40,861 nucleotides of DNA from an uncultured Lautropia sp. (GCA_938046755.1 CALIXC010000217.1:1-40861), one strand, 5' to 3'. Counted from the first letter of the stretch, positions 9,525 through 18,553 are shown. The notes: generated by a model not told the origin, from the sequence alone. Program-made: numbers and translations.

Positions 9525-10465
9525 TGTCGCGCCCGAAATCCCGCAACGGTTCCGACTCCGCTGCCGACGCCTCGCTGGCCGAGAAGAAGAAGGCCCGCCA
9601 TCGCCTGGTGGGCGCGATCGCTCTGTGTCTGGTGGCGGCCGTCGTCGTGCCCATGCTGCTCGAATCCGAGCCGCGTACCGGTCTGCGCTCGCTGCCCATG
9701 ACGGTCGAGGCTGCGGCCGGCTCCACCCGAGCCGACCAGCCCTGGATCCGCCCGCCCGTGGCCGACGATGCTGCCCGCTCCGTCATGCCCGACCAGGTGG
9801 TAATGCTGGAAGAGGGGGCGGCCGGGCAGCCCGCCACGTCCGGTCAGGACGCGCCCCGTGCGCCCGGTGATCAGCCCTCGGTGGATCTGCCTGATCTGAA
9901 CGCAAGGACAGGTCTGGATCCGGAGGCCTCCGTCGCACCCGCGGTGCCGCCGTCTTCCCCGCAGCCGGCCGGTTCCGCATCGTCCGAGGCCGCTGCTGGC
10001 CGGGGACATGCCGTCGCGGGGCAGGATGCTGCCAGTCAGGCGCGTTCTGCCCGGCCGGCTGCTTCCCCCTCCGGCAACACGGCCCAGCGCCCGGCCAATG
10101 CCCCGCTGCCCAAGCCGCTGCCGATGACGCAAGGGGGGGCGCAATCTAATGTCGACAACCGCCCCGACGTGCTGGCCCGTCTCATCGACCAGGTCGATTC
10201 GGGCAGCAATGCACGCTCGGCCGCCCGCCAGCAGTCGCGCCGCTTCTTGGTGCAGGTGGGTGCCTACAGCAACGTGAAAAGCGCCCGTGCCGCCGTCGAC
10301 CGGGTGGCCAAGGCCGGCTTCAACGCCTATCAGGAAACGGTCAAGACCAGCAATGGCGACTGGATCCGGGTGCGCGTGGGGCCATTTGCCTCGCGTGAGG
10401 ACGCCGAACAGGCCCAGCAGGCACTCAAGCGGGCCGGGGTCACCGCCGCGCTGATCGCCCTCTGA
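9524..10465 (+). CDS. dedD: SPOR-domain cell-division protein (DedD-like)
   Basis: SPOR domains bind glycan strands lacking stem peptides at the division septum. The 313-residue product has a short charged cytoplasmic N-terminus, one membrane helix (VGAIALCLVAAVVVPMLL, residues ~28-46), a long Pro/Ala/Ser-rich linker, and a C-terminal SPOR domain (RFLVQVGAYSNVKSARAAVD to RAGVTAALIAL, residues ~240-313). This bitopic layout matches DedD/FtsN-like proteins. The ATG overlaps the folC stop by one base, and cvpA follows 28 bases later. The folC-dedD-cvpA-purF order is conserved in Proteobacteria and supports the DedD assignment. Confidence 0.88.
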   Translation: MSRPKSRNGSDSAADASLAEKKKARHRLVGAIALCLVAAVVVPMLLESEPRTGLRSLPMTVEAAAGSTRADQPWIRPPVADDAARSVMPDQVVMLEEGAAGQPATSGQDAPRAPGDQPSVDLPDLNARTGLDPEASVAPAVPPSSPQPAGSASSEAAAGRGHAVAGQDAASQARSARPAASPSGNTAQRPANAPLPKPLPMTQGGAQSNVDNRPDVLARLIDQVDSGSNARSAARQQSRRFLVQVGAYSNVKSARAAVDRVAKAGFNAYQETVKTSNGDWIRVRVGPFASREDAEQAQQALKRAGVTAALIAL

Positions 10466-10493
10466 CCCTCCTTCAACCGATACGGAGACGCCC

Positions 10494-10991
10494 ATGTCCA
10501 CCTGGTTTGCTAGCGCCACCCTCTGGGACTGGGCTATCGGTTTGGTGGCCGTGCTGTCCATCCTGATGGGCCTTTGGCGCGGTTTCGTGCGCACCGCCTT
10601 CGGCCTGGCGGCCTGGGTGCTGGCCTTCCTGTTCACCGCCCCCGTCTCGGCACTGGTGGCACCCTGGGTGGCAGGTCTGTCCATGCCGGCCCTGGTGCTG
10701 CAGGTCATCGTCTTTCTCGTGCTCTTCGTCCTGTGCCGCTTCGTGGGCGCCATGGTCAGCCGTGCCATGCGGGCCATCGGCCTGGGGGGGCTCGATCGCT
10801 TCTTCGGCGCGCTGCTGGGTGCGGCGCGCGCAGCCGTCATCATCACGGTCGCGGCCATGGCCTGTGTCGTTGCCATGAAGCAGGGTGTCCCCCTGGACCT
10901 CTCCTGGCAGAACGCACATGCCCGGCCGCTGCTCGACGGCATGGTCGAGGCCGGTTTCAGATACTTGGGGCAATTCCAGCCCCAGCCGTGA
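10494..10991 (+). CDS. cvpA: CvpA family inner-membrane protein
   Basis: CvpA is a small membrane protein named for colicin V production; its molecular function is still poorly defined. This 165-residue version has about four hydrophobic segments and the conserved early sequence WDWAIGLVAVLSILMGLWRG, then FVLCRFVGAMVSRAM and GLGGLDRFFGALLGAARAA. The start has GGAGACGCCC just upstream. It lies 67 bases ahead of purF, with which it is commonly co-transcribed. Confidence 0.92.
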   Translation: MSTWFASATLWDWAIGLVAVLSILMGLWRGFVRTAFGLAAWVLAFLFTAPVSALVAPWVAGLSMPALVLQVIVFLVLFVLCRFVGAMVSRAMRAIGLGGLDRFFGALLGAARAAVIITVAAMACVVAMKQGVPLDLSWQNAHARPLLDGMVEAGFRYLGQFQPQP

Positions 10992-11058
10992 ACCCTCGGC
11001 CCGCCAGGGCCATGTGTTCGCATGGATTCGGTTTTTCTTCTTCGAGCGGGGCATCATC

Positions 11059-12555
11059 ATGTGCGGAATCCTGGGCCTGGTCGGACAGGCGCCGGCCAAC
11101 CAGTTGTTGTATGACGGACTGCTGCTTCTGCAGCATCGGGGACAGGATGCGGCCGGTATCGGCACCAGCAGCGGTCGCACCTTCGCGGTCCACAAGGGCA
11201 GCGGGCTGGTACGGGATGTCTTTCGCACCCGCAATATGCGGGCGCTGCCTGGCTGCACCGGCATCGGCCATGTCCGTTACCCCACGGCGGGCTCGGCCGT
11301 GAGTCTGGAAGAGGCGCAGCCCTTCTACGTGAACGCCCCGTTCGGGATCATCCTTGCCCACAACGGCAACCTCACCAACACCGAGACGCTCAAGCAGGAG
11401 CTTTTCCAGCGAGACCGCCGGCACATCAACACCGATTCGGATTCCGAAGTGCTGCTAAACGTGCTGGCGCACGAGCTGGACAAGCGGGCGCAGGGCGTGA
11501 CGCTGGATCCGGACACCATCTTCGAGGCGGTGGCGGCGCTGCATGGCCGGGCGCGTGGCGCCTATGCCTGCGTGGCCGAGATCTCCGGCTACGGGCTGCT
11601 GGCCTTCCGTGACCCGCTGGGCATCCGGCCGCTCTGCTATGGCGTGGCGGAGGCCGAGAACGGTCGTACTGAGTACTTGGTGGCCTCGGAATCGGTGGCG
11701 CTGGAAGGCCTGGGCTTTCGGCTGGTGCGTGATCTGGCGCCTGGCGAGGCCATCTTCATCGACCAGGAGGGGGGCTTCCATAGCCGGGCGTACGACAAGG
11801 CTGGCCCGCTGTCCACCTGCATCTTCGAGTACGTCTACTTCGCGCGGCCCGATTCGGTGATCGATGGTGCCTCGGTCTATGACGTGCGTCTGAGGCTGGG
11901 CGAGAAGCTGGCGGCCACGGTCGAGCAGCAGCTTCACCTCCAGGACATTGATGTGGTCATTCCCATTCCCGAGACCTCGCGCCCATCCGCCATGCAGCTG
12001 GCCAGCCGTCTGGGGCTTGGCTACCGCGAGGGCTTCATCAAGAACCGCTATGTGGGCCGCACCTTCATCATGCCTGGCCAGGCCGTACGCCAGAAATCGG
12101 TGCGTCAGAAGCTCAACGCCATGAGCATCGAGTTCAAGGGCAAGAACGTGCTGCTGGTCGACGATTCCATCGTGCGCGGCACCACCTCGCGCGAGATCGT
12201 GCAGATGGCCCGCGAAGCCGGCGCCAACAAGGTGTTCTTCGCCTCCGCCGCGCCTCCGGTGCGTTTTCCCAATGTCTACGGCATCGACATGCCTACCCGC
12301 AGCGAGCTGATCGCCTACGAACGTGATGACGACGCGATCCGCGACGCCATCGGGGCCGATGCGCTCGTCTATCAGTCCATCGAGGCGATGAAGCAGGCTG
12401 CGTGGGATTCCGGCGCCCGTGCCACGCGCTTCGATGCCTCCTGCTTCGATGGCGTCTACTGCACCGGTGATGTCACGTCCGAATCGCTGGCGGCGCTGGA
12501 AGCGTCGCGCAAGAAGGCGGACGAGGCACGCCGGGCAGCCGACGCGGCCAGCTGA
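11059..12555 (+). CDS. purF: Amidophosphoribosyltransferase
   Basis: PurF makes phosphoribosylamine from PRPP and glutamine, the committed step of purine synthesis. The start is fixed by the N-terminal nucleophile: MCGILGLVGQ, where Met is removed to expose Cys. The glutaminase half also shows LLLLQHRGQDAAGI and IGHVRYPTAGS. The phosphoribosyltransferase half carries the PRPP loop VLLVDDSIVRGTTSREIV. The length of 498 residues is normal. An in-frame extension upstream to 10885 overlaps cvpA and is rejected because Cys must follow the initiator Met. Confidence 0.97.
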   Translation: MCGILGLVGQAPANQLLYDGLLLLQHRGQDAAGIGTSSGRTFAVHKGSGLVRDVFRTRNMRALPGCTGIGHVRYPTAGSAVSLEEAQPFYVNAPFGIILAHNGNLTNTETLKQELFQRDRRHINTDSDSEVLLNVLAHELDKRAQGVTLDPDTIFEAVAALHGRARGAYACVAEISGYGLLAFRDPLGIRPLCYGVAEAENGRTEYLVASESVALEGLGFRLVRDLAPGEAIFIDQEGGFHSRAYDKAGPLSTCIFEYVYFARPDSVIDGASVYDVRLRLGEKLAATVEQQLHLQDIDVVIPIPETSRPSAMQLASRLGLGYREGFIKNRYVGRTFIMPGQAVRQKSVRQKLNAMSIEFKGKNVLLVDDSIVRGTTSREIVQMAREAGANKVFFASAAPPVRFPNVYGIDMPTRSELIAYERDDDAIRDAIGADALVYQSIEAMKQAAWDSGARATRFDASCFDGVYCTGDVTSESLAALEASRKKADEARRAADAAS

Positions 12556-12562
12556 CGCATTT

Positions 12563-12586
12563 CTGGCCGGAACAGGGGCCGGCCAG
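12563..12586 (+). terminator. Hairpin after purF
   Basis: A perfect 8-bp stem, CTGGCCGG (12563-12570) and CCGGCCAG (12579-12586), has an 8-base loop and begins 8 bases after the purF stop. There is no T tract, so it may be an RNA-stabilising end or a Rho-dependent site and not a true intrinsic terminator. Confidence 0.4.
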
Positions 12587-12711
12587 AGCATTTCGAGGGG
12601 AGCAGCAGTGCGCCTGCAAGACGCGTTGCTGCTGTCTTCATCTCACCGCCGGAGCTGCCCGCCTGCGGGGTTTCCGGCGCTGGGTTCTCTCAATCTTTCA
12701 GGAACGACAAC

Positions 12712-14010
12712 ATGACCAAGCCTGCCGATACTCACGCCCATCCGCACGACCCGGCCCGTGGACCGGCTGCCTCGGGACACGGCAGCGCACGGCGCGCGCC
12801 CTGGAACGAGCGCCTGGCCAGCGCCAGCCTGGAGACACTGGCGGTGCGAGCCGGTTTCGAGCCCGGCGAATTCGGTGAGCACTCCGAGGCCATCTACCTC
12901 AGCTCCAGCTTCGTCCACGACAACGCCGCGCACGCCGCCGCCAAGTTCGCCGGCGAGGTGGATGGATTCATCTATTCGCGTTTTCGCAATCCCACCGTGC
13001 GGGTCTTCCAGGAGCGTCTGGCGGCGCTGGAAGGCGCCGAGATGTGCCTGTCGGCCGGCTCCGGCATGGCGGCCATTCACGCGGTGGTCATGAGCCTGAC
13101 CGGCCAGGGCGACCACATCGTTTCCTCGCGCTCGGTGTTCGGTACCACGATGCAGCTCTTTGCGCTCTTCGAGCGCTATGGCGTACAGGCCACCTATGTG
13201 GACATTGCCGACCTGAAGGCCTGGGAGGCCGCCATCCAGCCGGGCAAGACGCGCTTCCTGTTCGTCGAGAGCCCGGCCAACCCGTCCACCGAGGTGGCTG
13301 ACATCCGGGCGCTGGCCGAGCTTGCGCATCGCCATGGCGCTCTGCTGGTGGTGGACAACACCTTTGCCACACCGGTGCTACAGCGTCCGCTGGAACTGGG
13401 CGCCGATGTCGTCGTGCATTCGGCCACCAAGTATCTGGATGGTCAGGGCAGGGTGCTGGGTGGTGCCGTGCTGGGCAGCCAGTCCTACATGAAGGAGAAG
13501 CTCGAACCGGTCCTGCGCTACACAGGGCCGGCGTTGTCGGCCTTCAACGCCTGGATTTTGCTGGGCGGGTTGCAGACGCTGCCGGTGCGCATCCGTACCC
13601 AGTCCGACAGCGCCCTGGCCGTGGCACGCTGGCTGGAGGCCCATCCGGCCGTGGCGCGTGTCTATTACCCGGGTCTGCCCAGCCATCCGCAGCATGAACT
13701 GGCCAAGCGCCAGCAGAGCGGCTTCGGACCGGTGCTGGCCTTCGAGGTGAAGGGTACGAGCCCCGAAGTCACCCGTCAGAATGCGTGGCAGGTGGTCGAC
13801 AGCTGTCAGGTGGTGTCGGTGACGGCCAACCTGGGCGACGTGAAGACCACCATCACGCACCCAGCCAGCACCACCCATGGCAAGATGAGCCCCGAGGCGC
13901 GGGCTGCGGCCGGCATCGGCGAAGGCCAGCTGCGCATGGCCATCGGTCTGGAATCGCCCGAGGACATCTGCGCCGACCTGCAGCACGGGCTGTCCAAAGC
14001 TGTGTTCTGA
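12712..14010 (+). CDS. metZ: O-succinylhomoserine sulfhydrylase
   Basis: MetZ converts O-succinyl- (or acetyl-) homoserine plus sulfide to homocysteine by direct sulfhydrylation. It belongs to the Cys/Met-metabolism PLP fold. Visible motifs are YSRFRNPTVRVFQERLAALE, SAGSGMAAIHAV (PLP phosphate), VVDNTFATPVLQRPLELG, and the Schiff-base lysine in HSATKYLDGQG (Lys240). At 432 residues it is about 30 longer than usual because of a His/Pro-rich N-terminal leader. purF-metZ adjacency is typical of Burkholderiales. I saw no SAM riboswitch in the 156-base gap upstream. Confidence 0.92.
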   Translation: MTKPADTHAHPHDPARGPAASGHGSARRAPWNERLASASLETLAVRAGFEPGEFGEHSEAIYLSSSFVHDNAAHAAAKFAGEVDGFIYSRFRNPTVRVFQERLAALEGAEMCLSAGSGMAAIHAVVMSLTGQGDHIVSSRSVFGTTMQLFALFERYGVQATYVDIADLKAWEAAIQPGKTRFLFVESPANPSTEVADIRALAELAHRHGALLVVDNTFATPVLQRPLELGADVVVHSATKYLDGQGRVLGGAVLGSQSYMKEKLEPVLRYTGPALSAFNAWILLGGLQTLPVRIRTQSDSALAVARWLEAHPAVARVYYPGLPSHPQHELAKRQQSGFGPVLAFEVKGTSPEVTRQNAWQVVDSCQVVSVTANLGDVKTTITHPASTTHGKMSPEARAAAGIGEGQLRMAIGLESPEDICADLQHGLSKAVF

Positions 14011-14060
14011 ATGTTCTCTCCTGGTTTTTCACTCTGATAGTTCCTTTCGAGACTTTGCAC

Positions 14061-14501
14061 ATGATGAAGATCTTCCCGCGCCCTGGCTTCCGGCCTCTGG
14101 GCGCTGTCCTGGCCATTTCGGGCGGCCTCGTGCTGGCAACCATGCCCGCTGTCGACATTCAGGCAGCGGATGCTGTTGCTGGCCAGGCGGGTGATGTCGC
14201 ACCGGCTGCTCAGATGGCGCCGACCGATGCGCAGGAGGCCCAGCCCATCTGGATCGACGTGCGTACACCCAAGGAGTTCAGCGGTGGCCATCTGGAAGGC
14301 GCGCACAACGTGCCGGTCGAACAGATCGCCGGGCAGATCTCGGCGCTGGTGCCCAACAAGGACACCCCGGTGATGCTCTACTGCCGCAGCGGCCGTCGCG
14401 CTGAGCAGGCCCGCAAGCTGCTGCTGCAGCAGGGCTACACCCATGTCGAGAACAAGGGGGGCTACGCCGACCTGTTGAAACAGCAGCAACAGCAACAATA
14501 A
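14061..14501 (+). CDS. Exported single-domain rhodanese (PspE-like)
   Basis: The 146-residue product starts with a basic N-region and a hydrophobic core (LGAVLAISGGLVLATMPAV) ending near AxA-type sequence (DIQAADA), so it is probably secreted to the periplasm. One rhodanese domain follows: WIDVRTPKEFSGGHLEGAHN, then the active-site loop YCRSGRRAEQARKLL with the catalytic Cys. Such proteins transfer sulfane sulfur to thiophilic acceptors; the natural acceptor is unknown. Two ATGs (14061 and 14064) are both possible. The protein ends in a Lys followed by seven Gln, encoded by mixed CAG/CAA codons. It begins 50 bases after metZ, so a link with sulfur metabolism is possible but unproved. Confidence 0.85.
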   Translation: MMKIFPRPGFRPLGAVLAISGGLVLATMPAVDIQAADAVAGQAGDVAPAAQMAPTDAQEAQPIWIDVRTPKEFSGGHLEGAHNVPVEQIAGQISALVPNKDTPVMLYCRSGRRAEQARKLLLQQGYTHVENKGGYADLLKQQQQQQ

Positions 14502-14918
14502 CAACGACGCTGAGCGGGGGTCGCCCGCTCGTCGCGGGGGCCGTATGCTTCGGATGCTGTGACCGGGCACAGGTACCGCCCGCCCGTCACCGGAGTCGTG
14601 TGCTTCGCATGCCATGTCCGTGCGCGGTTTCGGGGTCCCGGCCGAACGCCTCGGCGGGAGCCGGCGTTCATGGACGGGGTCGCAAATCGACAGGCGTGCA
14701 AGTCGACAGCTGCTCCACGGAAGGCGCTCGCTGCTTCTGACCGTGCCTGTGCCCTGCGTGTGGCTGAAAAGCCTGTCGCAACGGGCGCACGCCGGTCGCC
14801 GGTTGGCTGCCAGCCTCCGCCATTGGTGCTCTCCATGCCCGACCGACGGACAGGCCGGGCCGCGCAACGCCTGAAAATTCCTGCTTCTTTCGGATATTCA
14901 TTCAGGCAGGGAGCAGCA
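14502..14918 (+). other. 417-base gap before the RCC1 gene
   Basis: A hairpin GAGCGGG (14512-14518) / CCCGCTC (14524-14530) sits just after the rhodanese stop and could end that transcript, though no T tract follows. The rest is GC-rich. The RCC1 reading frame stays open back to 14559, but the translated part is Arg/Pro-rich without any domain, so I treat it as a long leader. I saw no clear promoter and no known riboswitch. Confidence 0.5.
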
Positions 14919-16304
14919 ATGGCGGTCTTGGCAGGCAGAACACAGCGGGTGCTGGCCAATGGGGTTTACAGTGGTCTGGCCGTGGCGGCGGCGTTGGGGG
15001 CACTGGCCCTGGGCAATGCCCTGCGTCATGGCCTGATGGCGCCGATGCAGGCCCAGACAGCCGTCAGCGCTTCGCCTCAGGTCGACGATGCCCGTGGTAC
15101 CAGCCACGCGGCCGTGGCTGGGCTGGATGCCGGGGCGGTTCGGCGTGCCGAGCAGGGGGCTGCGCCCTCGGCCGCGCTTTCGCGCCCGATCTCTGCCCTG
15201 AGTCGCTCTCAGGGGGCCGACATGCCGGGCAATACCTCGGCGAGTGTTCGAACCACGTCCCCGCGACCGCTGCTGGCCACGATGTCGGCGCTGGAGATCA
15301 CGCCGCTGCGCGAGATTCCGCTGGGTCTGGTGGGGGATGTCGCCGGGCTGGCGCAGGCTCGTGACTTCATGCTGGTCCTGGGGGCCGATGGCCGGCTCTG
15401 GGCACGTGGCCTCAACACGCGGGGACAGCTGGGTGTGGGCATTGCCCAAGCCCAGGTGAGCGACTTCCTGCCCCTGCCGGGTCATGACTACCAGGCCGTG
15501 GCCGCTGGCGGTGCGCATGCGCTGGCGCTGGATCGGCAAGGCAATCTGTGGGGCTGGGGGGATGATCGCCATGGTCAGCTGGGCCGCGGGCGGGTCAATG
15601 ACACGCCGCAGGACAGACCGACACGCATTGCTCGCGATATCGTGGCCATGGCTGCCGGCGATCGCCACAGTCTGGCGATTCGCAAGGACGGCGCGTTGCT
15701 GGCCTGGGGCGAGAACCGCTGGGGTGAGGTGGGCAATGGCAGCCAGGAAACCGTTACCGAGCCGGTCGTCATTGGCGAAGGCTTCCGGGCCGTGGCTGCC
15801 GGGGCAGGCTACTCGCTGGCCATCGATCGTCAGGGTCGGCTCTGGGCCTGGGGACGGGGCGAGTCGGGCCGGCTGGGCACAGGCAATGAGGATGACCAGT
15901 CCCGGCCGGTCCTGATCGGGGGCGGCTATCGCAGTGTCACGGCCTCCACGGCCCAGTCCTTTGCCATCGGACAGGACGGGACGCTGTGGGCCTGGGGCAG
16001 CAACCTGCTGGGCCAGCTGGGTGACGGTACCCGTGAAGACCGCCTGTCGCCGGTGCAGATCGGCACGGGCTTCACCTCGGTGGCCGCGGGGGGGGCCCAT
16101 ACCGTGGCGCTCAAGCGTGACGGCAGTGTCTGGGCCTGGGGCAGCAATGGCGTGGGCCAGCTGGCCGATGGCAGTCTGGATGATCGGCTGCGCCCCGCGC
16201 GGATCGGCCGCGGCTACGACTTCATCGGGGCTGCCGGGGCCGCCTCGACGCTGGCCCGCCGCGATGGTGTGCTGCACATGGCGGGGGCCAGGCTGCTGCA
16301 GTGA
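14919..16304 (+). CDS. Exported or membrane-anchored RCC1-repeat beta-propeller protein
   Basis: The 461-residue product has a hydrophobic N-terminal segment (SGLAVAAALGALALGNAL, residues ~18-36) that could be a signal anchor, then ~90 low-complexity residues, then RCC1-type repeats from about residue 140 to the end. Six clear repeats carry the signature of a buried Asp/Gly turn followed by xWAWGxNxxGQLG: LWARGLNTRGQLG, LWGWGDDRHGQLG, LLAWGENRWGEVG, LWAWGRGESGRLG, LWAWGSNLLGQLG and VWAWGSNGVGQLA. A partial last repeat (STLARRDGVLHMAG) may close a seven-bladed propeller. ATG 14919 is preceded by AGGGAG. RCC1 propellers usually bind proteins; a bacterial partner cannot be named here. There is no obvious operon partner. 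Confidence 0.85.
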   Translation: MAVLAGRTQRVLANGVYSGLAVAAALGALALGNALRHGLMAPMQAQTAVSASPQVDDARGTSHAAVAGLDAGAVRRAEQGAAPSAALSRPISALSRSQGADMPGNTSASVRTTSPRPLLATMSALEITPLREIPLGLVGDVAGLAQARDFMLVLGADGRLWARGLNTRGQLGVGIAQAQVSDFLPLPGHDYQAVAAGGAHALALDRQGNLWGWGDDRHGQLGRGRVNDTPQDRPTRIARDIVAMAAGDRHSLAIRKDGALLAWGENRWGEVGNGSQETVTEPVVIGEGFRAVAAGAGYSLAIDRQGRLWAWGRGESGRLGTGNEDDQSRPVLIGGGYRSVTASTAQSFAIGQDGTLWAWGSNLLGQLGDGTREDRLSPVQIGTGFTSVAAGGAHTVALKRDGSVWAWGSNGVGQLADGSLDDRLRPARIGRGYDFIGAAGAASTLARRDGVLHMAGARLLQ

Positions 16305-16450
16305 CCGGGGGCGGGTGGGGCTCCGTCGATTACCTAACGGAACGCAGGCAAACGGAATGCCCCTGGCCAGCTTTGGGTTATATTTGTCGCACGCCGGCCG
16401 TTCATCCCGCCGGGACGGCGCCCGGCATCTTATTCCGTTTGCCGTCCGTC

Positions 16451-17113
16451 ATGATCCCAGCCCAAGAAGCACTCAAGATTCTGCAGGCCGGCAATAGCCG
16501 TTTCGTTGCCGGCCTGGGGGGCGTGTCACTGGCTACCAACCAGGCGCGTCGCACCCAGCTCATTATGGGGCAGACCCCCTTTGCGGTGCTGCTGGGCTGT
16601 GCGGACTCCCGTGTGCCGGCCGAGCTGGTCTTCGATCAGGGGCTGGGCGAGCTGTTCGTCATCCGCGTGGCCGGCAACATTGTGGCGCCTTCGCAGATCG
16701 GCAGCGTCGAGTTTGCCGTCGAGCGCTTCAGCACGCGGCTGGTGGTGGTGCTGGGCCATTCCAATTGTGGCGCCATTTCCGCCACGCTGGATGAGCTGAA
16801 GCTGCCGGCCAAGGGGCGTTCCCCCAACTTGCGTGCCGTGGTGGACCGCATCCGTCCGTCCATCGAGCCCCTGCTGGAAACCGAACTGGCCAATGATCCG
16901 GAGCGGCTGAAGCGGCACGCGGTGCGCGCCAACATCCGCCACGCGGCCAACCATCTGCGGCATGGCTCCCCCATCCTCGAACACTGGATCGAACATGAGG
17001 GGCTGCTGGTGGTGGGGGCCGAGTATTCGCTGGAGACCGGCATCGTTGACTTCTTTGACGGCATGCCGGACACTGCGCCCCCGGCCGTGCCGGGGCTGCC
17101 GTCGGCTGCCTGA
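16451..17113 (+). CDS. Beta-class carbonic anhydrase
   Basis: The enzyme interconverts CO2 and bicarbonate. Zinc ligands and the active-site dyad are present: Cys50, Asp52 and Arg54 in LGCADSRVPAE, then His103 and Cys106 in LGHSNCGAI. ATG 16451 gives 220 residues and the normal N-terminus (PAQEALKILQAGNSRFVAG). The open frame reaches back to 16301, but the added residues do not resemble the family. No clear Shine-Dalgarno sequence precedes the chosen start. It could supply bicarbonate for carboxylases such as acetyl-CoA carboxylase, but that is a general inference. Confidence 0.92.
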   Translation: MIPAQEALKILQAGNSRFVAGLGGVSLATNQARRTQLIMGQTPFAVLLGCADSRVPAELVFDQGLGELFVIRVAGNIVAPSQIGSVEFAVERFSTRLVVVLGHSNCGAISATLDELKLPAKGRSPNLRAVVDRIRPSIEPLLETELANDPERLKRHAVRANIRHAANHLRHGSPILEHWIEHEGLLVVGAEYSLETGIVDFFDGMPDTAPPAVPGLPSAA

Positions 17114-17126
17114 CTTTTTGTCTTTC

Positions 17127-17183
17127 TGACCTGCCAGGGTCAGATCAGATCAGGCCAAACCAAGCTAAACCAAACTTGGCCTG
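17127..17183. terminator. Hairpins between convergent genes (carbonic anhydrase / HIBCH)
   Basis: Two inverted repeats lie in the 90-base gap: TGACC (17127-17131) / GGTCA (17138-17142), and CAGGCCAA (17151-17158) / TTGGCCTG (17176-17183) with a 17-base A/C-rich loop. They lie between converging genes and could end transcripts from either side. Neither has a strong T tract. Confidence 0.4.
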
Positions 17184-17203
17184 GCCTACGGTCCTCTGAC
17201 GCT

Positions 17204-18325
17204 TCAGCGCCAGTCCGACAGCGGATGCGCGCCGTCGTGGTGGTCGCGGAAATGGCTTTCGATGAACTTCTGCTTCACGGCGGCCAGCGTGGGCGGATCC
17301 CACTTCGGCGACCGATCCTTGTCGATGAGTAGCGCGCGCACGCCTTCGGCAAAGTCATGGGCCGCACAGCAGCTGATCGCCACGTTGTACTCGATGCGGA
17401 AGACGTCGGCCAGTGAGCGGTGACGGCAGCGGTGCTGCAGTTCCCAGGCCAGGGCGGCCGAGGTGGGGCTGCCGCGCCGGAACGTGTCCACAGCCGTGGC
17501 CAGCCATTCGTCGCCCTCGGTGGGTAAGGCCAGCAGGTGCTCGGCCGTGTCCTTCAGGCTGGCCATGCCCACGGTCTTGCGGATCAGGTCGAAGTGCTTG
17601 CGCAGGTTCGACGGCGCGCGTTCGGCCTTGCTTTCATGCGCATCCAGCAGGTGGGTCATCTGGGCCTTGTTGGCCGCCGTGTCGGTGCTCCAGTGCGCCT
17701 TCAGGATGTCGGCCAGCACCGCATCGCGTGCTGAGTCGTCGATGCAGAAATCGCCCATGCCGGAAAAGAGTGCGTCCGAGGCGTTCATCGGCGCCCCGGT
17801 CAGCGCCAGGAAGAGCCCGGCCCGGCCCGGCAGTCGGCTCAGGAACCAGCTGCCGCCCACGTCAGGGAAGAGCCCGATGCTGATCTCGGGCATGGCAATG
17901 CGGGTCTCGGGGGTGACCACGCGGTGTGAGGCGCCGGCCAGCAGCCCCAGGCCGCCCCCCATGACGATGCCGTGCCCCCAGCAAAGCACGGGTTTCGTGC
18001 AGGTATGGATGCGATAGTCCAGCGCGTATTCCAGGAAGAAGAAGCGCTGCGCGTAGGGGTTAGGGCGTTTTCCATATTCCTTGACGGAATGATAGAGATC
18101 CCGGATGTCACCACCAGCACTGAATGCACGTGATCCGGCGCCATCCAGCACGATGGCCACGATGTCCGGATCCCGGACCCATTGCTTGAGGCGTGGCAGC
18201 AGCTGCTCGACCATGGCCAGCGACAGTGCGTTCAGCGATGCCGGCGCGTTGAGGCGGGCATGACCGATGCGCCGGCCGTCAGCCGTGGCGGGTTCCTCGA
18301 AAATGACCACGTTCTCTTCTGTCAT
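17204..18325 (-). CDS. 3-hydroxyisobutyryl-CoA hydrolase-type crotonase
   Basis: The 373-residue protein is a crotonase-fold enzyme of the HIBCH type (PF16113-like). HIBCH hydrolyses 3-hydroxyisobutyryl-CoA in valine breakdown. Diagnostic segments are AFSAGGDIRDLYHSVKEYG, GIVMGGGLGLLAGASHRVV (oxyanion hole) and MPEISIGLFPDVGGSWFLSR with the catalytic-region Glu and Asp, plus the long C-terminal helical part specific to HIBCH (about 370 residues against ~260 for plain enoyl-CoA hydratases). I start at ATG 18325 (MTEENVVIFEE), with AGGAA upstream on this strand. The frame is open to 18808 but the extra N-terminus is not conserved. An enoyl-CoA hydratase annotation is the alternative. Confidence 0.85.
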   Translation of the reverse strand: MTEENVVIFEEPATADGRRIGHARLNAPASLNALSLAMVEQLLPRLKQWVRDPDIVAIVLDGAGSRAFSAGGDIRDLYHSVKEYGKRPNPYAQRFFFLEYALDYRIHTCTKPVLCWGHGIVMGGGLGLLAGASHRVVTPETRIAMPEISIGLFPDVGGSWFLSRLPGRAGLFLALTGAPMNASDALFSGMGDFCIDDSARDAVLADILKAHWSTDTAANKAQMTHLLDAHESKAERAPSNLRKHFDLIRKTVGMASLKDTAEHLLALPTEGDEWLATAVDTFRRGSPTSAALAWELQHRCRHRSLADVFRIEYNVAISCCAAHDFAEGVRALLIDKDRSPKWDPPTLAAVKQKFIESHFRDHHDGAHPLSDWR

Positions 18326-18553
18326 GACGATGTGCGTTCCTATCTCCCCCGCTGGTCGGGGCAAAAATAAATCCCTGATTACTACCACAATATTAACCGG
18401 CCCGTCCGCGTGCCGGCGGGAGCGCCTCCAGGAAAACGGGAAGACGCCGTATCCGCCGACAGTTCCGTGCCGTGAATGCCCCGGGTGGGAAAGGTCATGA
18501 ATGCTAAACTCGGTCAAATCATCCTGACCCGCAACGATGCCTGGAGAAGACGC

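Noticed and set aside
10885..11058. N-terminal extension of purF
   Set aside because: The glutaminase nucleophile must be the residue after the initiator Met, which fixes the start at 11059.
12556..12711. Possible SAM riboswitch before metZ
   Set aside because: I looked for a SAM-type aptamer in the gap and recognised none; only a GC-rich hairpin after purF is clear.
14898..16277. 459-residue minus-strand frame opposite the RCC1 gene
   Set aside because: The plus-strand frame has regular RCC1 repeats; the minus-strand product is Arg/Pro/Gln-rich without a fold signature.
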